Shown here: positions 44,443 through 53,139 of the stretch, piece after piece
How the letters are laid out: the number at the start of each line of letters is the position of its first letter
How positions within the stretch are numbered: position 1 is the stretch's first letter
Origin: Segatella copri
Lineage (GTDB): Bacteria > Bacteroidota > Bacteroidia > Bacteroidales > Bacteroidaceae
DNA length: 61,604 nt
NCBI RefSeq assembly: GCF_019127135.1
Contig: NZ_JAHOEA010000019.1
Span: 1 to 61,604, forward strand
Reading direction: 5' to 3'
Program-made: the position numbers and the translations under genes
Notes under the pieces: model-generated
Told to the model about the DNA's origin: nothing
Seen by the model: the letters and a program-made list of their open reading frames with translations, nothing else
Databases searched by the model: none

Positions 44443-44760
44443 TTAATGCTTCACGCAAATTTTGCGCGTAAAGCTATTTCCCACTTTTACAATATAGATA
44501 CCATCAGCCAGCGGCACGTTTACTCTCTTGTCATTACCTTCTATTCGGAAAGTCTTAATTGTAACACCTGCCACATTATATATTCTCACCACCTGTCCGC
44601 TAGCACCTGTGATATGCATCACACCACCAGCATAGTTCAAGTTGATGTCTGCCACATCTAAGTCTGCCCATTCTATATTCCCCTCGTTAGCCATAGCAAC
44701 AGAAGGTATAGAAAGTGCAAACATTGCAATTGCTAATATCGAAAGTAAAGTTCGTCTCAT
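44443..44760 (-). CDS. Exported miniprotein consisting of a T9SS C-terminal sorting domain
   Basis: A 105-aa protein with a signal peptide ending near AMA, about 20 linker residues and then a domain that reads like a type A CTD of the type IX secretion system: GGVMHITGASGQVVRIYNV, the basic-aromatic turn, and LADGIYIVKVGNSFTRKI at the end. In ordinary substrates this CTD follows a large cargo; here almost nothing else is present. It could be a free signal, an assembly helper, a decoy or a surface-attached plug. First gene of the transpeptidase/ECF cassette; -7 box at 44799-44806. Confidence 0.75.
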   Translation of the reverse strand: MRRTLLSILAIAMFALSIPSVAMANEGNIEWADLDVADINLNYAGGVMHITGASGQVVRIYNVAGVTIKTFRIEGNDKRVNVPLADGIYIVKVGNSFTRKICVKH

Positions 44761-44798
44761 AAATTTCCAAGTTTCGTTATAACCTATTGTTCTTTCTG

Positions 44799-44806
44799 CA
44801 AAGATA
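44799..44806 (-). promoter_or_regulatory. -7 box of the CTD miniprotein/transpeptidase/ECF cassette
   Basis: Minus strand reads TATCTTTG followed by CAGAAAG; leader about 35 nt. It abuts the T-run of the galE terminator. No -33 TTG at standard distance. Confidence 0.55.
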
Positions 44807-44809
44807 TAT

Positions 44810-44851
44810 AAAAAAAAGGAAACTCACCATCTTCCCGACGATAAGTTTCCT
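44810..44851 (-). terminator. Terminator of galE
   Basis: GGAAACT (44818-44824) pairs with AGTTTCC (44844-44850), followed on the minus strand by eight T residues. Confidence 0.8.
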
Positions 44852-44925
44852 AAAAATTAGCTTTTTTAACCTTTCATCAGGAAAAAAGAACCTAATTCAC
44901 ATTATTTTCTAAAACAACCACCACT

Positions 44926-45963
44926 TTACATGATGCCATCAGCGCGAAGTTTCTGCTGCCATTTCCATGCAGAAGCCAACACGTCCTCAAGCTTAGCCTC
45001 AGCCTTCCAGCCGAGCACCTTGTTCGCCTTGGTGCAATCGCCCCAAATCTTCTCGATATCGCCCTCTCTTCGTGGACCATACTTCCAATTCAGTTTTACA
45101 CCAGTAGCCTTTTCAAAAGTCTCAACAATCTCGAGTGTTGAGTTTCCATTACCTGTACCGATATTGAAATATTCAATAGGCTCTGTTTCCTTATCAAGAA
45201 CACGTGCCATTGCTGCAACGTGAGCCTTTGCCAAGTCTACAACATAAATGTAGTCGCGGATACAGGTCCCATCAGGAGTATCATAATCATTACCAAAGAT
45301 AGTGAGTTCCTTGCGGATACCCATAGCTGTCTGAGTAACATATGGAATCAAATTGTTTGGCACACCATTTGGCAGCTCACCAATTTCTGCAGAAGGATGT
45401 GCACCGATAGGGTTGAAATATCTCAACACAATGCTCTTGATGGCTGCACCACTATGGATATAATCTGCAATAATTTGCTCATTGATTTCCTTAGTATTGC
45501 CATAAGGTGAGGTAGCCTTCTGATGAGGAGCCTCTTCTGTTACAGGCAAATTCTCTGGCTTCGGTTGACCATAAACGGTACAAGAAGAAGAGAAGATGAT
45601 ACCCTTCACCTGATACTTTGGCATAAGTTCCAGGAGATTGATAAGCGATACGATATTGTTGCGATAATACAACAATGGTTTCTGTACGCTCTCGCCTACC
45701 GCCTTGCTGGCAGCAAAATGAATAATACCCTCAATATCAGGATACTTCTGGAATACAGCCTCGGTAGCAGCCTTGTCGCGCAAGTCAACCTGCTCAAAAG
45801 CAGGACGAATGCCTGTAATCTTCTCAATGCCATCGAGTACTTCAATCTTTGAGTTTGAGAGGTCATCTACAATAACAACATTGTAGCCAGCCTGCTGCAA
45901 CTCTACAGTAGTATGGCTACCAATGAAGCCTGTACCACCTGTAACAAGAATAGTTTGTTTCAT
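44926..45963 (-). CDS. galE: UDP-glucose 4-epimerase
   Basis: Interconverts UDP-glucose and UDP-galactose with bound NAD. The 345-aa SDR protein has the Rossmann motif TGGTGFIGSHT near the start, SSSCTVYG near 125, and the active-site YGNTKEI near 150 (Tyr and Lys of the YxxxK pair). The frame extends to a TTG at 45969, but the ATG at 45963 (MKQTILVTGG) is preferred. It feeds UDP-galactose to surface glycan synthesis. -7 box at 46006-46013. Confidence 0.95.
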   Translation of the reverse strand: MKQTILVTGGTGFIGSHTTVELQQAGYNVVIVDDLSNSKIEVLDGIEKITGIRPAFEQVDLRDKAATEAVFQKYPDIEGIIHFAASKAVGESVQKPLLYYRNNIVSLINLLELMPKYQVKGIIFSSSCTVYGQPKPENLPVTEEAPHQKATSPYGNTKEINEQIIADYIHSGAAIKSIVLRYFNPIGAHPSAEIGELPNGVPNNLIPYVTQTAMGIRKELTIFGNDYDTPDGTCIRDYIYVVDLAKAHVAAMARVLDKETEPIEYFNIGTGNGNSTLEIVETFEKATGVKLNWKYGPRREGDIEKIWGDCTKANKVLGWKAEAKLEDVLASAWKWQQKLRADGIM

Positions 45964-46005
45964 AATCAAATATAGTTAGTTTGAAGAATTATTTTATTTC
46001 TTCTG

Positions 46006-46013
46006 CAAAAGTA
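46006..46013 (-). promoter_or_regulatory. -7 box of galE
   Basis: Minus strand reads TACTTTTG. Leader about 35-40 nt. The -33 is not TTG. It is divergent from the fbp promoter. Confidence 0.5.
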
Positions 46014-46065
46014 CTGCAAAAATCTGAAAAACAGAAAGATTTTTCAAAAAAAACACTTTTTTCCT

Positions 46066-46095
46066 TTGTTTTATCTATTATTTATACTATCTTTG
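46066..46095 (+). promoter_or_regulatory. fbp promoter
   Basis: TTG at 46066-46068, exactly 19 nt, TATCTTTG at 46088-46095. Leader about 27 nt to the ATG at 46128. Confidence 0.8.
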
Positions 46096-46127
46096 CAGAA
46101 GATAAATAGTAAAAAGGCTCTAAGAAA

Positions 46128-48128
46128 ATGGAAAAAAACATGAAACATTATAATGTAGAACAAAACATGAGATATTTGCAGTTGCTCTCTCAGTCGTTCC
46201 CAACAATAGCAGAGGCGAGTACTGAGATTATCAACCTGCAAGCCATCCTCAATTTGCCAAAGGGTACCGAGCATTTCCTTGCCGACATCCATGGTGAGTA
46301 TGAGGCCTTCCTGCATGTTCTGAAAAATGCATCAGGAAATATCAAGCGTAAGGTAAACGAACTCTTCGGCAATACCCTTCGCGAACAGGAGAAGCGAGAG
46401 CTCTGTACTCTTATTTATTATCCTGAACAGAAACTGGAACTCGTCAAGCAGAATGAACCAGATATCGATGACTGGTACCACATCTCCTTACACCAGCTGG
46501 TGGCAGTATGCCGTGATGTTTCCAGCAAATATACCCGAAGCAAGGTACGCAAGTCACTGCCATGCGATTTCTCTTACATTATCCAGGAACTTTTGCACGA
46601 GCATACTGAAGATCATGACAAGGCTGCCTATGTCAATGTCATTGTTGATACGATTATCAGCACAGGCAGAGCTGATGATTTCATTATCGCTATAGCCAAC
46701 GTCATCCAGCGCCTGGCTATCGACCAGCTCCATATTCTGGGCGATATCTACGATAGAGGTCCAGGAGCCCACATCATCTTGGACAAGATGCGCCGCTACC
46801 ACAGTTGGGACATCCAGTGGGGTAATCACGATGTACTATGGATGGGAGCAGCTGCCGGCAATGATGCCTGCATCTGTAATGTGATCCGTCTCTCCCTGCG
46901 ATACGCCAACCTCTCGACATTGGAAGAAGGCTATGGCATCAACCTCGTGCCGCTCGCTACTTTTGCGATGGAAACCTACAAGGATGATGAATGCAAAGAA
47001 TTTCTGCCTAAACTCAGCGGAGGTGCAGCTGCAATGGATGAAAAGACCCAACGGCTCACCTCTCAGATGCACAAGGCTATAGCTGTCATCCAGTTTAAAT
47101 TAGAGAGCCAGCTCTTCAAGAAGCACCCGGAATGGAAGATGAAAGGACGCTGTCTCTTTGACCATATCGATTACAAGAAGGGTAAGGTAGAGATTGACGG
47201 AAAAGAGTATGACATGACTTCCTGCCACTTCCCTACCATCGATCCGGACAATCCAGACAAACTATCTGAAGAAGAGGAAATTCTGATTCATAAACTGCAT
47301 CATTCGTTTATGGTCTGCGAGAAGCTGCACAAGCATATCAAGGTTATGCTGCAGCATGGTTGTATGTATGCTATCTTCAACAACAACCTGCTTTTCCATG
47401 CATCCTGTCCGCTCAACGAAGACGGTTCATTAAAAGAGGTAGAAATCTATCCAGGCAAGAAATTCAGCGGAAGAGCCTTGATGCATCATACAGGCATGCA
47501 GATACGTACGGCTTTCCAATCAGATTCTGATCCGAACGAAAAGGAATATGCCATCGATTATTTCATCTACCTATGGTGCGGTCCTGACAGTCCGCTCTTC
47601 GACAAGAGTAAGATGGCCACCTTCGAGCGCTATTTCATTACCGATAAGGAGACTCATAAAGAAGAGAAGGGATACTACTTCCTGTTGCGCGATAACGAGC
47701 AGGTTATCGACCATATTATGGATGAGTTTGGGGTAACCGGTCCTAACCGCCATATCATCAATGGGCACGTGCCCGTTCGCACAACCAAGGGCGAGAACCC
47801 TATCAAGGCAAACGGCAAGCTGATGGTTATCGATGGAGGTTTCTCTAAAGCCTACCACAACGAGACTGGCATTGCCGGCTACACCTTAGTATATCACTCC
47901 CGCGGATTTCAGCTGGTCCAGCACGAACCATTTACGAGTATGGAAGATGCTATCAAGCGAGGTACCGACATCAAGAGTATTACACAAATTGTAGAAATGT
48001 CGAACCGCCGAATGCTGGTAGCCGACACAGATATAGGTTGCGAACTCCGTAAGCAGATAGAAGACCTGAAGGAGCTTCTCTATGCTTACCGACATGGTTT
48101 CATCAAGGAATCAGAAAGGAAGAAGTAA
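46128..48128 (+). CDS. fbp: Fructose-1,6-bisphosphatase, class III
   Basis: Gluconeogenic removal of the 1-phosphate from fructose 1,6-bisphosphate. The 666-aa protein is of the Firmicutes-type class III family, which is a metallophosphoesterase and unrelated to E. coli Fbp: metal motifs DIHGEYEAFL near 48, LGDIYDRGPG near 204 and WGNHDVLW near 228 are present, and GHVPVRTTKGE near 546. Length is standard for Bacteroidota members. ATG at 46128 is the better of two near starts (MEKNM) because it lies just after the promoter. Its transcript ends in the nested palindromic element. Confidence 0.95.
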   Translation: MEKNMKHYNVEQNMRYLQLLSQSFPTIAEASTEIINLQAILNLPKGTEHFLADIHGEYEAFLHVLKNASGNIKRKVNELFGNTLREQEKRELCTLIYYPEQKLELVKQNEPDIDDWYHISLHQLVAVCRDVSSKYTRSKVRKSLPCDFSYIIQELLHEHTEDHDKAAYVNVIVDTIISTGRADDFIIAIANVIQRLAIDQLHILGDIYDRGPGAHIILDKMRRYHSWDIQWGNHDVLWMGAAAGNDACICNVIRLSLRYANLSTLEEGYGINLVPLATFAMETYKDDECKEFLPKLSGGAAAMDEKTQRLTSQMHKAIAVIQFKLESQLFKKHPEWKMKGRCLFDHIDYKKGKVEIDGKEYDMTSCHFPTIDPDNPDKLSEEEEILIHKLHHSFMVCEKLHKHIKVMLQHGCMYAIFNNNLLFHASCPLNEDGSLKEVEIYPGKKFSGRALMHHTGMQIRTAFQSDSDPNEKEYAIDYFIYLWCGPDSPLFDKSKMATFERYFITDKETHKEEKGYYFLLRDNEQVIDHIMDEFGVTGPNRHIINGHVPVRTTKGENPIKANGKLMVIDGGFSKAYHNETGIAGYTLVYHSRGFQLVQHEPFTSMEDAIKRGTDIKSITQIVEMSNRRMLVADTDIGCELRKQIEDLKELLYAYRHGFIKESERKK

Positions 48129-48391
48129 AAGAGGGTGTGTCATAAGTCCTGATTATGGCAGCCGAGGACGGGCTGAAAGCCCAAAAGCTCCTAGCCCAGG
48201 GCAGCGCCCTGGGTAAAGTTGGTAAAAACGAAGTCGCCCTGAAAGGGCAAAAGCTTTGAAATTGAAAGCTTTTGCCCTTTCAGGGCGACTTTTTTGTATT
48301 TGTTCTAAAACCCAGGGCGCTGCCCTGGGCTAGGTGCTTCTGCCCTTTCAGGGCGTATTGGATGTGACTTATGACACACCCTCCTTTTTTT
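48127..48391. repeat. Nested palindromic (REP-like) element inside a terminator stem
   Basis: Outer stem GAGGGTGTGTCATAAGTC (48131-48148) pairs perfectly with 48366-48383 and is followed by a T-run on the plus strand, so it is a terminator. Its loop holds 217 nt made of palindromes: GGGCTGAAAGCCC (48170-48182); CCCAGGGC...GCCCTGGG (48195-48213); a perfect 27-bp hairpin, arms 48231-48257 and 48265-48291; CCCAGGGC...GCCCTGGG (48311-48329); GCCCTTTCAGGGC (48342-48354). Left and right halves mirror each other (25-nt inverted match 48190-48214 against 48310-48334). It looks like a BIME/REP cluster inserted in the loop of an existing terminator between the convergent fbp and lipocalin-like genes. 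No coding sequence inside. Confidence 0.85.
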
Positions 48392-48849
48392 CAGAATTTT
48401 CTGAACCGTAATCTCAGAGTTTTACTCTTCAGTTGCATCTTGCTTCCTGTCATTATCTCCTTGGCAAAATGTTCATTCAGATGATTGATGCCACAGGCAC
48501 GCAAAGAATCATTCATTTGGGTTAGAAGTACATCGCCTCCATAATCTTCATGCCATTTATTACGATAAACAGATGTAATCAGCAAGCTGTCAGAGGTTTG
48601 CTCAAAACGGAGATAAAATCCTCTACCATCACTAAAATAATCATAATCAGAAACCTGAATCAGCTTATACTGGCAGCCCCAGAACACGCGCTTATCTGCA
48701 AAACTACACGTACCACCTGTAGCTAGAGTATCTACCTGCTCCAGATGCCAGAAGCCATCCAAATCGCCATTCTGGCTTGTTTCTACCTCGCATGAACAGA
48801 GAGTGAACACCATCATGGCAAGGAAAAATATTCCTATTATCTTTTTCAT
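48391..48849 (-). CDS. Lipocalin-like lipoprotein
   Basis: A 152-aa lipoprotein (lipobox TLCSC near residue 20). The motif LDGFWHLEQVDT opens a small barrel domain resembling the Bacteroidota lipocalin-like family (Lipocalin_4), with repeated strands ending in KTLRLRFRKF. Ligand unknown. Its stop codon abuts the nested palindromic element. The Wzi-like gene lies 21 nt upstream on the same strand, so the two are probably co-transcribed. Confidence 0.72.
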   Translation of the reverse strand: MKKIIGIFFLAMMVFTLCSCEVETSQNGDLDGFWHLEQVDTLATGGTCSFADKRVFWGCQYKLIQVSDYDYFSDGRGFYLRFEQTSDSLLITSVYRNKWHEDYGGDVLLTQMNDSLRACGINHLNEHFAKEIMTGSKMQLKSKTLRLRFRKF

Positions 48850-48870
48850 ATTTCCTACTCTATCCTATTA

Positions 48871-50451
48871 TTATTTATTTTTCGTCAGCAATCCACGTTT
48901 ACTGATGGTTATCTGCATACCGGCATTATGTCCCAGCATCTTTTCGCTTCCGAAATCCATCGCATAGCCTGCCTTCAACTGCCATTGATGTGGAAAATCG
49001 TAATGACCCTCTACCAGAAAACTTACATTATGATGCTTTTTTGTAAACGGGTTGCTATATGTACCCCAACCTTTCTGATAGGTGCCTAATATACGATAGC
49101 CCAACCGCTGAGCAGGCTGACCATCGAAGCCCAGATGATAAGCTATGAAACGGTTGTTTCTGATATCAATACATCCGTCGTTATTATAAATAGGCGAACG
49201 GTAGAGTGGATTTCCTATCACCTGTCCCCAATGCTGCCATCCAGGATAGATGCTGTGGTTATAATAATCATCAGTACCCGCTATATGGTCTGCGATACCC
49301 GATGTACGGTCGTGATTATAAGGACCACTCTGGTATTTAGTATAGAGATACTCTAATACTACATTTTTCAGCCAGCGCGAATACTTCAGATTCAGTTCGA
49401 AGCCCAGCATGATATCCTTCAACGAATACATGAAGAAACGGCGTTTTACTTTCTTATTCCAGTCTGCGCCCTCACCATATCCATTATAGTCGAGAAGAAA
49501 CATCTGACTATGATCTTCGAAATAATGATCGGCATAGATGGCAGCCTTCCATCTGTCAGCATCATAATTGATACGCACCAGCCAACTGCCCAACTGGTTG
49601 CCGGCAACATTGGCATAAGCCCCTTCACCTGCATCAGAGCCCGTTGCCGACAGCGCATGCCAGAAGCCTTTCAAATTTTTCTCGGTAGGAATCTGTACCA
49701 TACTGTCACCTATTGGACGATACGCATTGCCACCAAACTGAGCAACCATCTCCAAGCCCATTTCTATGCTGAGCGGACAGAAAGCGTTCTCATTGCCGAT
49801 ACGCAAGAAACCAGCCTTGCTGTGATAGAGAATGTGGTCGCAATATTTAGTCTGCCGTTTCGTGAAATCATGCTGCCAGCCATCATCTGTAGTCATACCA
49901 TAAGCTAAATGACCTTTCAGCTGCAACCAGCCATTACCAAACGGAAGCGTCCAATATTCTGGAAGCGCCAGACGAACCTGAGGTATCGGGCGGGCATTAA
50001 TACCCAGACACTGGCTTCCACTGGAAAGCGACTGATTTTTCATCTCCATCGGATATTCCTTAGCACCCGCTGTCAGCACACCATAAAGCCATCGAGCCTC
50101 TACATAAGCCTGCTGTACTACAACATCGCTTGTATAGTTTACCGGAATAGCCACATCCACTCCATAGCCAACTGCCCAGCGACGAGCAGAATCAACAGAG
50201 AGTGGACGAACCAAACTTCCCCTGAGATAACCGTTATTCTTCTCTAAAGAACTTAATCCATGTTTATTTGCGTTAAGCCACAGAGGCGTTTTACCATTCG
50301 AAAACGAACCTTGCATCTCAACACCATACTCTATACCTTTCCCAAGATCTGTTTTCTCTGAGTCATTACCCTCTTGCCACATATATTGAGCCATAGCAGG
50401 AATACCCCAAATACAGAGTGCGAAGCATTGTACAATTCTTGTTTTGCTCAT
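48871..50451 (-). CDS. Wzi-like capsule assembly outer-membrane protein
   Basis: A 526-aa protein with a signal peptide (ends near MAQ) and a barrel of alternating strands: YGVEMQGSFSNGKTPLWLNANKHG is the opening of the Caps_assemb_Wzi family, and the end (GAGMQITISKRG) is a barrel closing. Wzi of E. coli K30 is an outer-membrane lectin that holds capsule on the surface; the Bacteroidota versions are less studied. A capsule role is inferred. The upstream gap to nqrF (130 nt) has no clear promoter. Confidence 0.75.
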   Translation of the reverse strand: MSKTRIVQCFALCIWGIPAMAQYMWQEGNDSEKTDLGKGIEYGVEMQGSFSNGKTPLWLNANKHGLSSLEKNNGYLRGSLVRPLSVDSARRWAVGYGVDVAIPVNYTSDVVVQQAYVEARWLYGVLTAGAKEYPMEMKNQSLSSGSQCLGINARPIPQVRLALPEYWTLPFGNGWLQLKGHLAYGMTTDDGWQHDFTKRQTKYCDHILYHSKAGFLRIGNENAFCPLSIEMGLEMVAQFGGNAYRPIGDSMVQIPTEKNLKGFWHALSATGSDAGEGAYANVAGNQLGSWLVRINYDADRWKAAIYADHYFEDHSQMFLLDYNGYGEGADWNKKVKRRFFMYSLKDIMLGFELNLKYSRWLKNVVLEYLYTKYQSGPYNHDRTSGIADHIAGTDDYYNHSIYPGWQHWGQVIGNPLYRSPIYNNDGCIDIRNNRFIAYHLGFDGQPAQRLGYRILGTYQKGWGTYSNPFTKKHHNVSFLVEGHYDFPHQWQLKAGYAMDFGSEKMLGHNAGMQITISKRGLLTKNK

Positions 50452-50582
50452 AATTAAATTGATTCTTTAAAGATAATAACGTAAGTCTCTTCAAAATATT
50501 GCATCTCTTTCGGAAAATAAAAAGAGCAACACTTGCCTCTCTTTTTGGAAAACAAGCATTGCTCTTTGATTTTATTATCGTT

Positions 50583-51857
50583 TTATCCGAAGTTATCGTA
50601 CATGATACTCTCTGGATCAACACCGAGAGAATCGAGATAATCGGTAACGGTCTTGATCAGCATTGGAGGTCCGCAGAGATAGTACTCGCAATCCTCTGGT
50701 GCCTCGTGATCCTTCAAGTAGGTGTCACGGATGCAGTTAACAGCAAATCCCTCGTAGTACTTCACGCCCTGAGCATCTGCCACTGGGTCCTTGCGGTCGA
50801 GTGAAAGATGGAAGTGGAAGTTAGGGAATTCCTTCTCAAGCTCCCAGAAGTCTTCCAGGAAGAATGCCTCACCCAATGCACGCGCTCCGTAGAAGAAGTG
50901 AAGCTCACGGTCGGTGGTGTGCAGGGTCTTGGTCATGTGCATAATCTGAGCACGCAATGGAGCCATACCGGCACCACCACCAATCCAGATCATCTCCTTG
51001 CCCGATGTGAAGTTAGGATGGAAGTCGCCGTAAGGACCACTCATCATTACCTTGTCGCCTGGCTTCAATGAGAAGATGTAAGAAGAAGCAATACCTGTTG
51101 GTACGTTCTGGAATCCTACCTGTGGACGTGGCAAGAATGGAGTTGTAGCGATACGTACGGTCAGGGTGATGATGTCACCCTCGTCAGGATAGTTCGCCAT
51201 AGAGTAAGCACGAACGGTAGGCTCTGGGTTGTGAGCCTTCAAGGAAAGAATGTTGAACTTCTTCCATGCTCCGATGTACTCCTCGCCAATGAGATCCTTA
51301 TCGAAGTCCTTGTCATAATCGATGCAGTCGTATGCAGGAATCTTGATCTGAGCGTAAGAACCCGGAACGAAGTCCATGTGCTCGCCTGGAGGCAATGCCA
51401 CCTTGAACTCCTTGATGAATGATGAAACGTTCTTGTTGGAGATAACCTCGCACTCCCACTCTTTCACGCCCATCACACTCTCAGGCACCTTGATCTTCAG
51501 GTCGCCCTTCACCTTGCACTGACATCCCAGACGCCAGTGGTCCTTAATCTGCTTGCGGGTGAAGTGAGGCTTCTCTGAATCGAGAATCTCGCCGCCGCCC
51601 TCGAGCACCTGAACCTTACACTGGCCACAGCTTGCCTTACCGCCGCAGGCAGAAGGCAGGAAGATGCCGTTCTCATTCAGCGTAGTCATCAAACTGCTGC
51701 CCTGAGGCACGTTGATGGTCTTGTCGCCATTGATTTCGATATTTACATTTCCGCTAGGGCTCAGATACTTCTTAGCCACGAGCAGGATGATAACCAGCAG
51801 GAGAATCACCACGAGGAAAACTCCGATACTAGCCAATATAAATGATGTATTACCCAT
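50583..51857 (-). CDS. nqrF: Na+-translocating NADH:quinone reductase subunit F
   Basis: Electron entry subunit: oxidises NADH with FAD and passes electrons through a 2Fe-2S centre. The 424-aa protein has an N-terminal membrane anchor (residues 5-28), the ferredoxin cysteines C71, C77, C80 and C112, the FAD-binding RAYSMANYP near 220, and the NADH-binding GGGAGMAPLRAQ near 293. Last gene of the operon. A strong Shine-Dalgarno (AGGAGG) precedes the ATG, unusual in this phylum. Confidence 0.96.
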   Translation of the reverse strand: MGNTSFILASIGVFLVVILLLVIILLVAKKYLSPSGNVNIEINGDKTINVPQGSSLMTTLNENGIFLPSACGGKASCGQCKVQVLEGGGEILDSEKPHFTRKQIKDHWRLGCQCKVKGDLKIKVPESVMGVKEWECEVISNKNVSSFIKEFKVALPPGEHMDFVPGSYAQIKIPAYDCIDYDKDFDKDLIGEEYIGAWKKFNILSLKAHNPEPTVRAYSMANYPDEGDIITLTVRIATTPFLPRPQVGFQNVPTGIASSYIFSLKPGDKVMMSGPYGDFHPNFTSGKEMIWIGGGAGMAPLRAQIMHMTKTLHTTDRELHFFYGARALGEAFFLEDFWELEKEFPNFHFHLSLDRKDPVADAQGVKYYEGFAVNCIRDTYLKDHEAPEDCEYYLCGPPMLIKTVTDYLDSLGVDPESIMYDNFG

Positions 51858-51875
51858 ATCTATAGTCCTCCTATT

Positions 51876-52499
51876 TTAGATTTTCAAGCCTGAGAAGCAA
51901 AGCATAGCCATTGCCATGAGGCCTACTGTGATAAATGTGATGCCGAGTCCCTGCAATGGCTTTGGCACGTCGCAATACTGCATCTTCTCGCGGATGGCTC
52001 CCATCAGGACGATGGCGAGAGTCCAACCCAAACCGGAACCTACGGCATAAACGATGCTATCCCATACAGAGGTGATAGCCTGAGTATTGGCAGGATCCAT
52101 CAGGATGCGCTGCTGCATGAAGAGAGAGGCACCCATGATGGCACAGTTTACGGCAATCAATGGCAGGAAGATACCCAAGGCTGCATAGAGCGATGGTGAG
52201 AACTTCTCTACAATCATCTCGACCAGCTGCACGATACCGGCGATGACGGCGATGAAGAGGATGAAGCTCAGGTAAGTGAGGTCAACACCCAGAATGCCAT
52301 CGGCGCTGAGCACCTTGGTCTGCAACAGGTAATCTACAGGCACGGTGATGAGCAACACGAAGGTTACTGCCAAGCCCAAGCCCAAAGAGGTCTTCACGTT
52401 CTTGGATACTGCCAAGTATGAACACATACCCAGGAAGTAGGCGAAGATCATGTTATCGACGAAAATCGAACGGAAAAACAAACTTATTGCGTGCTCCAT
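51876..52499 (-). CDS. nqrE: Na+-translocating NADH:quinone reductase subunit E
   Basis: A 207-aa membrane subunit with about six helices, homologous to NqrD and to RnfA; contains FVDNMIFAYFLGMCSYLAVSK with a conserved cysteine near residue 26 that binds the shared iron centre with NqrD. The start is set at the ATG 1 nt after the nqrD stop; an upstream extension overlaps nqrD and is not needed. Confidence 0.95.
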   Translation of the reverse strand: MEHAISLFFRSIFVDNMIFAYFLGMCSYLAVSKNVKTSLGLGLAVTFVLLITVPVDYLLQTKVLSADGILGVDLTYLSFILFIAVIAGIVQLVEMIVEKFSPSLYAALGIFLPLIAVNCAIMGASLFMQQRILMDPANTQAITSVWDSIVYAVGSGLGWTLAIVLMGAIREKMQYCDVPKPLQGLGITFITVGLMAMAMLCFSGLKI

Positions 52500-52500
52500 C

Positions 52501-53127
52501 TTACTTCTCCTCCTTATAAATATAGGCACGATGTACCCAGATTACACATCCAACGAGAATCAATGCCATGGCTGGCATGGTCATCATACCGTTGTTAACA
52601 TATCCGAAGTTGTAAGCTCCCTCTGGAATCAGCTGGAAACCGAGCAAAGAGCCGCGGCCCAGGAACTCACGAACAGCACCCACAATCACGAGGATGAGGG
52701 CGTAACCCAAACCATTACCTACACCATCGAGGAATGAAGGCCAAGGCTTGTTCATCATGGCGAACGCCTCCAAACGACCCATCAGGATACAGTTGGTGAT
52801 GATCAAACCCACGTACACAGAGAGCTGCACGCTCACGTCGTAGGCGAAAGCCTTCAACACCTGGCTCACGATGGTAACCAGGGCAGCAACTACCACCAAC
52901 TGGACGATGATACGGATGCGCTGAGGGATGGTGTTGCGGATGATGGAAATAATCACGTTAGAGAATGCCGTGATGATAGTAACGGCAAGTCCCATCACAA
53001 TGGCTGGCTTCATCTGAGAAGTAACAGCCAGGGCACTACAGATACCAAGCACCTGGACGAGGATAGGGTTGTCGCCGTTCAGTGGCTTGATGAATGCCTC
53101 CTTATTTTGTTTACTAAATAATGCCAT
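52501..53127 (-). CDS. nqrD: Na+-translocating NADH:quinone reductase subunit D
   Basis: A 208-aa membrane subunit with about six helices, homologous to RnfE. The segment PLNGDNPILVQVLGICSALAVT has the conserved cysteine near residue 30 that pairs with NqrE in the iron centre. Ends immediately before nqrE. Twelve nt from nqrC. Confidence 0.95.
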   Translation of the reverse strand: MALFSKQNKEAFIKPLNGDNPILVQVLGICSALAVTSQMKPAIVMGLAVTIITAFSNVIISIIRNTIPQRIRIIVQLVVVAALVTIVSQVLKAFAYDVSVQLSVYVGLIITNCILMGRLEAFAMMNKPWPSFLDGVGNGLGYALILVIVGAVREFLGRGSLLGFQLIPEGAYNFGYVNNGMMTMPAMALILVGCVIWVHRAYIYKEEK

Positions 53128-53139
53128 AATTTCGCTTAA

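Noticed and set aside
48170..48354. Insertion sequence remnant
   Set aside because: The stretch is made only of palindromes, without transposase-like coding text or flanking target-site duplication that I can see.
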